From Dermacentor variabilis (taxonomy: Eukaryota > Arthropoda > Arachnida > Ixodida > Ixodidae), in contig NC_134568.1 of the NCBI RefSeq assembly GCF_050947875.1, forward strand, positions 216,785,673 through 216,849,672: DNA of 64,000 bases. The letters are read 5' to 3'. The translations under genes were made by a program, and so were the position numbers. This document shows, piece after piece, positions 10,144 through 22,205 of this stretch. The notes beneath the pieces were generated by a model that was given only the letters and a program-made list of their open reading frames with translations, did no database searches and had not been told where the DNA came from. Each line of letters begins with the position of its first letter. The stretch's first letter is position 1.

Positions 10144-13100
10144 TATATTCCTGAATGGTCCTTGGTCCACTATAATCGTCATTCGCATCCAATGTTGCAA
10201 CCTTATTTAGGTAGAAGCAGAGTGCAAAAACACTTCTGTACTGCGCTTTGCGTGGACATTACATATAAGGTCATCAGAATTAACTACTATGGCACCTCTT
10301 ACAGCGTGTGTTGCATTGGGAATTTATGCCCCAGCAATAGGTCTATAATGTTTAGCAGCATAACTGCGTAGGGCATTGGATGTGATAATCAACACAAGGT
10401 GCCTTGCCTTGACAGTTAACTGGAAAAAAAATTTTAAAATCATGTAGTGTGAGGCTGGTATGCTGAAGTTCTACTCCAAGTAACTGCAAACTCTATTAAT
10501 GTAGCAGATTATGATTATATATGAACTTGGGCTAGTCCCTTCCTCTATACTTGTGCTTGTCAGAGAGGGATGGCAGATATCTGTCAATGTATTTATTTTA
10601 GAATGTGCATGCTGCAAACTTTATCTGTGCTTTTGTTTTAGTGTATACACAAATCTTCCTGTTCTGCAGAACTCTGTCCTAATCAAAAAGCTCCATTGAA
10701 AATCTTCTGCATTTTTATTTCTTTCATAATGGAACGGGGAATGCCATCTGGCTTCCACACTTTTCACTGAAAGTTTCTACCTATTGTGAGGGCCACATGG
10801 AGTGAAAGTTATTGACAGGGGGCAGTTGCTTCTTTTTATAAGGAACAAAAGCACAACCATGCTCTGGTGGACAGGTGTACTGCAGAGGCGAAACCCACTT
10901 TTCAAATTAGTATTTGAAGACAAAAAGTAAGAAAGCAATTCTAAGTACAGATTTGATCACTGGCTTTGTATGTTCGTGTGCTTTCCCTCTGACCCATGAG
11001 TTTTGTCTGCATAAGGTAAAAATAGTCTGTGAATTGGAGTTTTTGAAACTTGAGAAAATTGGCGAAAAAATTTGATGCAGAAGTGACAGAAAGAAGAGAC
11101 ACCACACTGCTGGTAGTGCCTCCCAGCGTTATGGTGTCTCTTCTTTACGTCGTGTTTGCATCTCAAATTTTTTTATTGGTTTTCTTGAGTTTCAGTATGA
11201 ACCAACTGGCCCAGCAAGCAGTACTTCGAGAGTTTTTGGTTGAAACAAAACCTTGTAAGGTGGCTGACTTGCAAAATTTTGCAAACCGTTCATTAATAAA
11301 TGTGTGTGAAACACTCAATGTTTGGCTTTAATTAAGGGATCTTGACAACCTAAGCTAGTCATGAGCAATCGTCACTTTTTGGCTTATGGCAAGCCCGCCT
11401 CGTCTTGGTTATTCATCACTTTCTTAATGGTCTGTGATTTGTAGAGGGTTCCAAACCTTGTTTCTTCTTTCATTGAGATTTTCCTCACTAGATGGCAGTA
11501 AACTTACTTTGAGTGCCAGGTGAGTGCAACACATAAGCAAGAGATGTTTAGAGTATTGATGGAAAAAAAAAGGCAGGAAAGAGATTGATAGAGCCAAGGT
11601 CATTGCAGGTATAGGTAACTGTTCAATGTAGAGAGAGAGAGATTTTAATGGAGAGAAAAGATTAAGGAGAGAGAGAGAGAGACAAAATTTCAGACTGCAA
11701 TAGATGTATGTAACACCTGATTAGCTCAAGTAGGCTAGGTGACTATTTGTCGCTGCCTCATTCCAAAGAGGATGCCAATAGAAATCATTATCGTTGTGTA
11801 GAGTTTCAGTATGTGCTAGCATATACAAGGACTCTACTCGCATGCCGGAGTCATCCTATTCGCATGCAATTTTCACACAAAGCATCTTCTGTGCAGCATG
11901 GAAATGCAATCTGTTTTTATCTATACGATTATTGTAGTTTGTGACGAAGAGATGAGCTTTTCATTTCACTCTCCCAGTGAAGGTGACAGCAATGGAGCTC
12001 GAGATGGTGGCAAGTCATAAGTCCAATGTTGTGAGTCTCCATTAGTTACCACAGTAGTTGTGAGGAATGCAGTGACTTTTTGTGATAAAAAAAAAGTTTA
12101 TCTGTTGAGAAAGTTTTAAGGAGGAAGGTAGGCCAATTATTCCCGTAAATAAATGTTTATGCTTCACTATATGAGATTTAGTCATACTTCTGTTTTCTAC
12201 CATGTTATTAAATTACTTTGCGTAATTAAAGAAAACTATTACAGTACCATTTCCTCGACAAATAATGAGCCCTCAAGGTGTTAAGAAATGCAGTCTGGCC
12301 AGTTTTCAGTACCAACAAAACGCAGTTGCCTCCGAAATAAAGGGGACGTTCCTGTTTGCATGGCATCTTTCATGTACACATGTAGGGGACAAAATTAATG
12401 CACCACACCTTAGGATGTGTTGGGACACGTGAGTGGCCAATGCTGAGCTATGGAAGGTGGTGGAGGCACTTTTTCTCCGCCACAACTTTGCAGCTTTGTA
12501 GAAAGGCCTCAGCGTGAGAGAAACCTCGAGAAAATATTGCCTCTCGCAACAGGGTGAATACAGTGTAGGCTGGCAGTATCCTCAAAATAGCCATAAAGTA
12601 TATCTACAATGCACCGCAGTTGTATGCATACAAATACTGCAGCAGGGGAGGTGGGGTGGTTGTAGATTAAATACAGTCATAAAAATGTGGCAGAGAAAAT
12701 TAGCTAAACGCCTTAAAAAAAATCAACTCTATTTGATGCCTTGTTTTTTTCTTCAGATGGTGCCTGTGTTCAGCACGTAACTGTTCGAGAGCAAGGGAGC
12801 ATGCAAGTAACCAAAGCTAAAAAGGTTCAGTTCATCAGCCAAGAAGTAAAGAAAAAAAAAAATTTGTGAGACTCGTAATGCAGGCGTGTGTCAAGATTCA
12901 ATGGCGATAGCTGATGGTGTGTTCGCTCCCGGATACTGAAACTATTATCAAGCGTCACGTGCTTCTGGCATCTCGTGTAGGATTCTAGTACGTCACTCCG
13001 ATTCATGTTTCTGAAGTAACCAAGCTTGAGTTACGGCTTCTCCCGTTGTGGCTGACATTGCTTCACTTCAAAGACGAAGTAAGCGAGCATCACATTCTTC

Positions 13101-13146
13101 GCGCGTCTCTATCACCGTGCGATTTCGGCTGCCGCGTCTTCAGCAG
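10144..13146. other. no gene recognised; AG-rich simple repeat at 11630-11685
   Basis: Three kilobases of AT-rich sequence. AG dinucleotide runs lie at about 11630-11645 and 11670-11683. AATAAA motifs occur near 11297 and 12147 but cannot be tied to a gene. Confidence 0.4.
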
Positions 13147-13270
13147 TCTTAAAACTTATTGTGCGCAAACAAACAGGGACGAAGAATAGAAGAAACACAA
13201 GGACGAGCGCTTGTCCTTGTATTTCTTCTATTCTTCGTCCCTGTTTGTTTGCGCACAATAAGTTTTAAGA
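13147..13270. repeat. 124-bp near-perfect palindrome
   Basis: Arms of about 60 bp (starting TCTTAAAACTTATTGTGCGC) are reverse complements around a 3-4 bp centre at about 13208, with only one or two mismatches. The arm wording (GACGAAGAATAGAAGAAA) is of the type found at the ends of tick Penelope-like elements, so a head-to-head terminal-repeat dimer is likely. A foldback or cruciform-forming sequence is the structural consequence. Confidence 0.85.
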
Positions 13271-14646
13271 TGAATCTGTTCCAACTAGGCCGACTCGCAG
13301 TCTTGCTTCAGCAGTCTATTCACATTTTTGCCGGGCAACTTGGTATGGGGCACGCTGTGGCGCCGGCTATGTTGCCGCCTTAATTGCATTGCCCATCAGC
13401 AACAAATGCAGCCCCTCCCCCCCTATTATCGCAACGTCAACACCACCTACAGCGCCGTCTCTAGCCCTTCTGACTTTCCTCAATTCCCTCACAAAACATG
13501 CAGCAGCTGCACTGCTTCCTTGTATCAATGTTGCTTGCCGCAACACACTTGAAGCTGGCTAGGGTTGGTGCCGTGCTGTCCTGAGGTCCCGCGAGCATGA
13601 TGTCGGCCCGCGTGCCTGGTGTTGGAGGTCACGTGATCTGCAAGAAGCACGAAGGCCCTCCATGACGAGAAGTCTTCCTGGGTGCCGGGTCTTGTAGGTC
13701 ACACGATCTGCTGAGTTGCGGAGGCACGTAAGGCCATCGGTCGCTTTGCAACAGGTACACATGCTCCCCACTTCCAGCGCTCCTCACGACAGTGTTGTGA
13801 CCGCTCAACTCTGTTCATGTGCGCCTTTGGGCGTAGTCACCACGTGTGTTAGCAAACGTTTACTGAAGTTTTATGCTGCCAATAAAACGAGCTTTCATCT
13901 TTCTAGTCTTCATTGCTATCACTGTCAATGATTATCCCTTCGCTGCATATTTTTTCTTAGACCATGACGTGTGTTAGCTTGTTTTACCACAACATGCAAC
14001 AAAATTATTACACCTCTATTAGCACATTTCAACCTGTTAGTATTTTACTACATTTTGATGTGTGTAGATTGTTTTGCACAAGGCTCACCCGAGTGATGGT
14101 CAGGAAGAGGCACGATGATCCTCCATTTTGCAACGCACAAGATGCCACAGCAGGGTTTGCCGACTCCAACCCGACGCAGAGAAGGCTCTGAAATCAGATG
14201 TCCAACAAATACGGCTTTATTAACCCAAGATACACCACAGTGCGACAGTCACGACGCCTACGTGCAGATTCTCACCGCAAGACCGATCGATAAAGTACCC
14301 ACGCCTGCTGTGCTAGGGCTAACCGGATAGCCGTCTACCAAGCCCGAGAATGAGAAGTCATGGGAGCAAAGGTCCCATTTAATAGACTTGTTACGCTCAG
14401 CGGAAGAGAGCTCGGGTGGCCCCCACTCAGGAGGCCACTCGGGGCCTGTCCCGGTTACGTATGCTCGTGTGGCGGCTCGACGTCAGGAGGGAGGCATAGT
14501 TTGTGCGGGAAATTAGCTCCTGCGCACTAGCCGTGTTTGCCATGTTGGCACTATAGCGGCGATTCCCAAAAATCAAGCTTAGTACCAAGCACGAGCAGGG
14601 GGATGAGGCGCAAGAAGTGACCTTGATCTCCACAGATTTCTTCGTT
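13271..14646. other. no gene recognised
   Basis: No supported coding sequence. A GC-rich block (13600-13780 and 14280-14470) has some open frames but no recognisable domain; it could be decayed LTR-element sequence. Confidence 0.35.
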
Positions 14647-15181
14647 ATCATAAAGTTACCACACACAGCTTTTTGCTGAAAGACCTGTAATGCCCGGTTC
14701 AAATGGTGCGATTTTACACTGCATTTTCTGCAGCTATGATTTCCGCAAATGCGAACTCCGCATTGCCGTTTCACATGCACCGAGCGCGGCAGCTGCGATT
14801 TTCGCATTTGCGAGAACGTAGCAGAGAACTGACTTATTCTTGGCATCAATTCGCTTTGGTGAGAACAAAATAAAGCAACTTAGAAACTGTTTTTGTGAAG
14901 ATTCTTAGTGCGTTACATTATCAAAACAAAAATTAAGTAGGAAGGTAACAGTGACGTGGTAGATCCACGTTTTTATTGGTTCCCCGTGCTTGCCGTATGT
15001 GCATTTTCGCAGAGAAGTTCAGCACTCCAAACATTGAAAAATCGCACGCACTATGTGCCCGACGGCCCATTTGCCGCAAATGGGAATTCGCAAGTCTGAA
15101 AACGCAGTCAAATTCACACCATGTGGACCGGGCTTTAAGGGGTTTTTCAGCAAAAAAACTGGGTGGTAACTTTATGATAGG
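14647..15181. mobile_element. inverted-repeat (foldback/MITE-like) element
   Basis: Sequence from 14647 (ATCATAAAGTTACCA, TTTTTGCTGAAA, GCCCGGTTCAAATGGTG) recurs in reverse complement from 15181 inward (same blocks in the same order, diverged) to about 15027. The arms are roughly 150 bp and enclose about 220 bp without coding potential. No clear target duplication was identified. Confidence 0.6.
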
Positions 15182-15296
15182 GTCATTTTTAATATTCAGT
15201 TTTGTGAGGGACCTGTAGAATGGATATCACCATTAGAAGCTGTAAAGGCTTCCTTAAAGTTGCTCAAGCCACTTGGAAAAATATGTTCTTAAGGCT

Positions 15297-15722
15297 AAAC
15301 CCCATGAGAGCGATTTTGTGCGTGATGGCAACGAGCGACGGCTTCGAGCGACAAAATAGGCCATGGCTTGAACAGATCGCTCAGTCTTGTCGCTCGATCA
15401 CTCGGTTCTGGAAATCTAGAATTTGTCACTTGTCGCCCGGAAGTGCTATGAGCAGCTAGCCAATATCGCGAAGCTGGGACTGGATGTACATCGCTCAACT
15501 ACTACCGATTGTTGCACGGAAGAAGCAAACAACTGAATTTTTATGTGTGCAAGGATAAGAACCTTCTGTAAGACATTCAGAATAGTTTATGCTGCGTTTT
15601 ACAGTAATATACATCAACTTAAATTAATAAAGGACACGTCATGCTAGTTTTGACACAAATTTGTTGCCCTCATACCGGCAACATTGGGGAGATGTCGCTC
15701 AAAATCGTCGCTAGCATGGGGT
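15297..15722. mobile_element. MITE-like element with short terminal inverted repeats
   Basis: The left end reads ACCCCATGAGAGCGATTTTG and the right end, on the opposite strand, CACCCCATGCTAGCGACG. The interior repeats the GAGCGAC/GTCGCTC word on both strands, as is common in sub-terminal regions of DNA transposons. No ORF of note. Confidence 0.5.
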
Positions 15723-16552
15723 GCGACTTGTACGCAACGAGCGAATGTGACAGCCATCTCCATTGCATTGCTTGTCGCTGTCGCATGCAAGATCGCCTGC
15801 ATGTGGTTTATACTTTACATAGGCCCCGACTACGGGGGGGTGCTCCGTGGCCTGAGCCCTGTCCAGAGTTTTTTTTGGGGGGGAAGGCCCCCCCCTCCCA
15901 CAGACACACACCTGAAGTACCATTACCAGAGCTTTGTCACCCAGATCATCTTTTGACTTTCCTCGACCGTTACACCTGAAATTTTATTGGGGCTAATAGC
16001 TTACTGCATCATTGTTGGTCCGGACATGCGTGGCTTTTAATTCATACTTTCGCTTTATTTCTGAAAATCCTAGGACAAGCACATTAGAAGCACTATTGGT
16101 GGCTGCCTCATCTGTATTTTCTCACTTCAACATTGTTTTAAATTTCCACTGTATACACCACGCACATATAGAATATATTTAAATATACACAAAGGACAAA
16201 GTTTATTATATTTTTGAAAGAGATGGGAGGTAGCCAATTAAAAATTATTTATAATGGTATGGATAACCTACGCCTAAAGACTGGATATGTTGCAGTACAT
16301 TCACCAAGCTTCAAATTGCTTTGCATGCTTTTTTGACCATGAAAAAAACCTATAGACTTCAGTGACCCCTTTGGCAGAATGTTTTATCAACAGCATGTGA
16401 AATTCACGTGAATGATGTCCGTCTCAGTAGTGCTTCTTTTTCCAGTAAGCAATGCTAACGACTCATGAAAAAAAAAAAAAAACATTTCTAATAACTTACA
16501 TTTGTTAGGGATGGAAACATCGTCACTTGCAGGCAAAGGTCATAAATATATA
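15723..16552. other. no gene; poly-G/poly-C tracts
   Basis: Homopolymer tracts lie at about 15833-15898 (G7, T8, G7, C8), followed by AT-rich DNA with no supported coding sequence. Confidence 0.4.
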
Positions 16553-19179
16553 CAAGGTGTCTCAACTGTCATGCACCAAGATTTAAAAAAAGAGCGATGT
16601 GTTACTCGGAGAAAACCTAGTACATGTTTCCAGTACAGTGGAGTAGCTGCGAGTAATTTTTTGTTACTGAGAATTAATTAGGTAATTGTAGTAATTGTAA
16701 TGAATTATATAACTCGAGACATACTATTCTAATTATCAAAGTGTCAATGAGGCATTTGTAGGCACAGCCAAGGGACATCTAACTGCGGTATTTTAAGCGA
16801 CGTACTAACTGCGTACAAATTTTTTTACGACTGATAAATAAGCCCGCGAAAGATGGAAAATACCATGTGACTTCGCTCCCACCCGTATCACAAAGCAGTG
16901 CCCTCGAACAGGCTCCATCTGAGTTATCCAGAACGAAATAAAGGAAATAAAGAAAAATATCGTGATTGAGCTAGTGCCTTATCTGCTGCGCCCCGGCAGA
17001 AGTAGCACATCGCGTTTGATGTTAGTTGGAAACAAAACTGTGGTAGCTGTTGTCTTTGCGTAGATAAAGTGCAAGGATGCTTTTTTTTTTTTTTTGCCAC
17101 AAACCATATCACCACAAAAGCAAATTGACGTCAGTGCAAAGGTTTAAAGGTGCGTTTTGTTTCGTCCCAGTCATGTCTTTCTCTAATGAGCAGAAGGTAA
17201 ACATGATCCTTGGGAGCTGCAAATGGCAACAAGAGGAAGGCCGCAAATATGTATCATCCATGGAACTGTGGCGGTAGACCAAATGCATCGACTATCATCA
17301 GAAATTATGAAAACCTGAGGCAAACCGGCCGCTTTAAGAAGCAGCGGCAGAGGACTCCATCCTTGAGTCCTCCTACGCACGGATGTTCTAGCATTTATGG
17401 CCTCAAACTCTCATCCTAGTGTGCGGGAGATGGCCGCCAAGGCATCATTTTCCAAGTCATCAGTATGGACGATTCTAAATGATGGCCTTTCACCCGTACC
17501 ACCTTAACCAGCACCACTTCTTGGAAGATAGGGACCTGTAGAATCGTCTAGATTTCTCGAATTGGGTCCTCACAAAAGCCGATGAATCAACTTTTTGAGC
17601 AACATCATGTGCACAGATTAAGCCAATTTTTGCAGAAACGCCTAGGTAAATTTGCATAATGCACACTATTGGAGGGACTCCAATCCACACTGGGTTAAGT
17701 GCAATCGGCACCAGTACCAGTGGTCGCTCAATGTGTGGTTCGGAATTTACGCCAGTGCTATAATCGGTCCCATCTTCTTCGATCACACAGACTGGACAGT
17801 GTTATGTGAACAAAACCCTTGAAGGAGTGGTGGATGAGTTTCTCAGCGAAGTCCCGCTGTCACAACTTCCACTTCTGTGTATCAGCAAGATGGGGCACCC
17901 GCACACAGCAGCAGTTGAGCACGGAACTGGCTGGATGCGACTTTTCATGCACAATAGATTAGAAGGCATGGGACTGTAAATTGGCTGGCTAGGTCACCTG
18001 ACCTCTCTCCACTCGATTTGTCTTTGGGGTTTATAGAAAGATCATGCTTACACAATCGAGATGAATGTCAGATTAGTTCAAGGCAAGAATAATGGATGTC
18101 TGCCGCAGAATTCCGGCGTCGGTCAACAAGAAAGCCACTGAAGATGTGATAAAGCGGACTCAGTACTGCGTAGCTGCAAAAGGAGACCTATTCGAACACG
18201 TCCTCTAGGCAGCAACTGCTGCTCAACAGAGCTTAATTCATAGATAGTAAGGGCACACTGAAATCTGAGGGTTCTTGTTATTTATTTATTTATTTTTGCA
18301 CAGACACCCTGATTGCCAATTCGGCTCACTTAAAAGTGCTATATTTACTTGAACGCATTGGTTTTGCCTTTCCTCTACGCGTTGGTTGCTTCCCGGTCTG
18401 TTTATTTCACTTTTATTTTTCACGCAAACCTGTTTTTACTGAAACACTTGCATGAAAAATAAAATGGTCACTTTAATGTTGCTTTGGTCTGAAGCAAGAT
18501 ATGGTGCCAAATATAGCTTCACGTGCACTCTTTCGATATGGTGCTAGCAAAGCTGAGACTTTGAAACATACTATGCCTATTGCATTGCTTTTCGCATTTC
18601 GTGTGTGGTCAGAGTGGCGCTTTGGCTGCGTTATCAAGGGACTTTGGTTATCATTGTGATCAGTCGGCATTGAAAGACGGATAATAAGTGTGAGGTAGAA
18701 ATGAGAGGAAAGAATAGCTGCGAAGCCGCAAAACCTGCTGTTGGTGCACCTTCTGTACCATTATCAAGGTGATGCGCTGTCTCTTCAGGTTTGCAACAGG
18801 CAATGTAGTTGCTTTCAATCAGCTTATTTGAGGGCGCTGCTTTATGATGCAGGTTGGAGCGCACTCGCTTGATATTTTTCATATTTCCTGAAGTTTCTTT
18901 GCCAGTCGGAAAAAAAGTGTACTCAATTAGCACATCACTGAAAACACTGCAGTTAGATGTCATTTGGGGGTGCCTACAAATGCCTCATCGACAATTTGAA
19001 ACTTAGGACAATACTTGTAGAGTTAGATAATTAATTGCAATTACCAAATTAAATCTCAGTAACGAAATAATTACTGGCGGCTACATCACTGTACTGGAAA
19101 CAATATGCACTAGGCTTTTTTTGGAGTAACGCAACTGCTCTTTCTTCAAGTCTTGGTGCTTGATAGTTGGGGAACACTG
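16553..19179 (+). mobile_element. Tc1/mariner-superfamily DNA transposon, decayed, ~200-bp TIRs
   Basis: The left end (from 16553) and the right end (to 19179, reverse complement) share a common order: GCACCAAGA-type motif, an AAAGAGC segment, a CAGTACAGTG-type segment, TTACTGAGA, and inner TGCCTCATTGACA/GCCTACAAATGCC near 16745-16780 and 18970-19000. A TA precedes the left end (16551-16552). The right flank is not a clear TA. The interior encodes a broken transposase (17170-18210). Confidence 0.75.
17170..18210 (+). pseudogene. transposase pseudogene with DUF4817-type N-terminal HTH
   Basis: The frame opens with MSFSNEQKVNMIL at 17175, the usual start of the arthropod DUF4817 helix-turn-helix transposases. 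After a frameshift comes the matching NASTIIRNYENLRQTGRF segment near 17285-17340. The C-terminal half is recognisable in shifted frames: a GHPHTAAV segment (D-x-A-P-A-H-type second catalytic motif, with the acidic residue apparently changed) near 17890, a RSPDLSPLD third catalytic segment near 18000, and an FxKDHAYTIE-like tail near 18030-18060. Multiple frameshifts and stops make it inactive. Confidence 0.75.
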
Positions 19180-19297
19180 CATAATTCACTTAGTAACCGA
19201 AATGAGGCCAAGCCAGATATACTCAAAATCAGAATCAACAGCAGTCATGCGCAGCAGCGCTTATACTCAGACCCGCAGAAAAAGAAAAAAGAGAGAG

Positions 19298-19900
19298 AGA
19301 GGCTGCAGTTTCGCCGGAAAGGCGAAGCAGTATTACTGATAGGCAAGTGAACGACAATTACATGAAAGGAGATTACACCACCAAGAGGACTCAGGCTGTG
19401 AAATTGAACTGTCTCCTACTATGAGGCCTTGTATATACTCATAACGCCGTCACTTCAGCAATCAGTTCTTTGAGGCCACACGAAATTTGATGATTATATA
19501 TATATATATGTGGGGTTCGGAAAGCTAATCGGGCTCCAGCCACACCCCCTCCCCCCCCCCCCCCCCCCCCAGGAAAAATGAAAGCTCTCCGCCTATGATA
19601 CTTTAATTACTTAAATACAGTGCAGTGTCGGTGTGCAGCCAGCGTTGGTGGGTGCGTTTTGATGTGTGCAGATCATAACTCCAGGGTGTCTATATTGACG
19701 AAGTGACAAAGAGCCGCACCAGCAGCAAGCGAATTCCGCTTCGTGCTGCCTCTCATATCAGCGCGCGAACTAGGGTGTGTGAGAACACAGCGCACACCAT
19801 ATAGTCATAAGCTGTCTCGGGTTGCCTAGCCTTCGAACGCACTGCAGATTAGTACAACCAAGATAGGGGTAGGGCGTGCACAGCGGCGACAAGGACCGTG
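19298..19900 (-). repeat. diverged copy of a long tick repeat family (see 52609-53230)
   Basis: The block GCAGTTTCGCC-GAAAGGCGAAGC at 19303-19327 and the block CTTCGTGCTGCCTCTC followed by GAGAACACAGC at 19738-19790 occur in the same order as in 52609-52910. Material between and after them is diverged, and a poly-C run (about 19550-19571) and a short AT repeat (19497-19510) interrupt it. Confidence 0.55.
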
Positions 19901-20332
19901 CACAGCCGGAATAAAGGCCCAACCACATGCGACTAATTGTACGCGCCTTGTGATGCGTCTGGAAGGTCGTGCGCACTTGTGCTATGCGTCTAGACCGAGG
20001 AGATGCGTGGGCCGCATGTGCGACGGAAGTGGCCGCTTGTGCGCCGACGTCACATGGCCGACATGTAAACTTCTGGCACGGGATTCGAAACAGGTTGTGG
20101 TGGATTCGAAATCATGCCGAGACGCCAGGATTTACCGCTGGTTGGGTGTCACACACAGACGATGGAAACTATCAATAACGAAACGCAGGCTCGACCTGCA
20201 CTTCGTTTGACGAAGCACAAGCACCATAGGAATAAGCATGTGACAAGGTTCTTGTGGGTCGAGGTGGTGAGAAATGTGATGCCCACCGCTGCCGTAACAA
20301 GCAAGTGCTCAGAATTTTATATGGGTGTTATA
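19901..20332. other. no gene recognised
   Basis: GC-moderate sequence with overlapping short frames on one strand and no domain recognised. Confidence 0.35.
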
Positions 20333-21307
20333 TGGGGCACTTTCAATCGCAATCGGGTCCGATCGAGATCAGATTTCTCGATCGCGATTGCCTAACTCTT
20401 TTGAGCAAGTTAACCTTTCTTAATTAACCTTTCTCAAACCCAAACACGAACACTTCCCTCGAGGGTGATTTTGCAGCACTTTGCTATGCGCAATAAAGTG
20501 CTCACTTGTGCGCGTATCGTGTGGCTGCTCGCCCTTCTCTTCGTCACAGGCGTAAGAACTGAGACGCGCGCATACGCTCGTGTATACGCTTAGCAAGGCG
20601 CGTATCCTGTGCTCCGTGTGGTGGGACCTAAGAGATGCGTACTAACATGCCCTCATCTCCATGTAACCTGCTTTCATCTGTCGCATGTAACAGGTCTGGC
20701 TCGTAGCCTCCGCTGGGTACCACCGCGGAGCATCGGCAGGAGTGGCGGCTTCACACATGTGTAGCGAGCGACGTGATGTGACGCGATATCATTGCATGTT
20801 GAAAACGAAGAAGGAGGCAAGGAATTCGTCAAATATCTTTAAAAAAAGCATGAGGAGACTCGTGTGGAAGGCTGCCTCACTAGTACCAGGAGAGACGATT
20901 TAACGATCGTGTCGCGCAACATGACTGTGACATCCCTGAGCTGTCGAAACCCATGATGAATTTAAACCCTTGTCACACAGGCACTTAGGAGCACCGTCAA
21001 GTCCAATTCAGATCGGGTGCTTCTGCACGGGCACTTCCGTCGAAACCCATGGTGATTTTATACCCCTGTTACACGGGCACTTTGTAGCGCTGTCGAGTCC
21101 AATATCCGGTTCAGGTGCTTCTGCACGGGCACTTTCGACTTCAATTTTGCATGATCCGGATCCAGTAGGTCACGATCGTAGGCTGTTGTCTGCACCATAA
21201 TTCTGAGTGAGCTCAGCCAACTCGATCCGGCGTGCAACAGCTATCATTCTTGATCACAGTGGAAAAGTTTGATCCTTATCAGTCTTGATTGCGATTGAAA
21301 GTGTCCG
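20333..21307. mobile_element. 975-bp terminal-inverted-repeat element with internal duplication
   Basis: CACTTTCAATCGCAATC at about 20338 returns as its reverse complement GATTGCGATTGAAAGTG at 21290-21306. The right half contains a direct duplication: the block running GAAACCCATG, TTACACGGGCAC, TCGAGTCCAAT, GGTGCTTCTGCACGGGCAC occurs at about 20946-21041 and again at 21042-21136, diverged. No transposase-like ORF. A non-autonomous DNA transposon is the best reading. Confidence 0.65.
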
Positions 21308-22090
21308 TGTTGCACCGGTCTATTATAGAATGACCACTAGCAGAAGCGATTTAAACCGCCGCTGCTCTCCTTTCGCATCACAACACGCGGAGTCAAAATA
21401 CCACACAGTGCGGCCCGCATTCGCTTTAGAAATGGGTTACCTAATCATACAAATGTGCTAAAGCACTCAACTGTTTGCAACTTGCTACTACAGAAGCATT
21501 GCCAATCAAGCGAGCGCTGTCAAACATGAGAAAGCACAATGTGTGTCGTACGCGCAAATCAGCCGATGCTCAATGTGTCACTCAAAGCACATCGAAGTAG
21601 AGCTGCAGCGATATTCCCATAGTCACGAGCTAATGGTCATGACTGAGCTACAAGGCGAAGCAACAACGCTGCCGCGCATAATAGCAAGCATTAAGCAAAA
21701 CAGCAAACTTCCGCACTCCAACTTACTTGATTCTGCTGACGGCGGTTATCCATGCCTGCCTGCGTCCCTTTTCATACACTTACCCAGGAAACTGTAGAAC
21801 TTGACAGGTGGCTGCAGGCCCCAGGTGTTTTTGTCACTGTTGTGGCAGTTCACTGCACAACAGTACTGGGCACTTTGGCTACCCAACTGCCGAACTATCG
21901 CGAAACAACGGCGACGCGAGGAGCAATTGCAAATGTTGCGGGCCTCATCGCAAACGCCTCACGGTGCTGGCGACCTCATGCATAGTAACGCCGCTCTCCA
22001 CCAGGGGAAGGAGTGGTGCTGGCGTCTGCCGGCACATCAAGCCACTGTCCTTCAAGGGCTCGCCCTCCCATACTTACCCTTGCACAAGGT
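21308..22090. other. no gene recognised
   Basis: Overlapping short plus-strand frames (21752-22239) have no recognisable domain and partly run into the repeat end at 22091-22205. Confidence 0.35.
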
Positions 22091-22205
22091 GTGCGGCCGC
22101 AATCTTATTGCACTTGGACTTTATATGCAACATCACACCGACCTCGACATCGGAAGTTCAGCTAGAGTGTCAATATAATAATTGCTATCGCAATAGTAAT
22201 TATAT
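22091..22205 (-). repeat. end fragment of the long tick repeat family (shared with 41285 and 53230)
   Basis: Read on the minus strand, ATTGCGATAGCAATTAT, GACACTCTAG and CATATAAAGTCCAA follow in the same order as at 41297-41370 and in reverse at the 53150-53230 copy. The end itself contains the short palindrome ATTGCTATCGCAAT. Confidence 0.6.
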
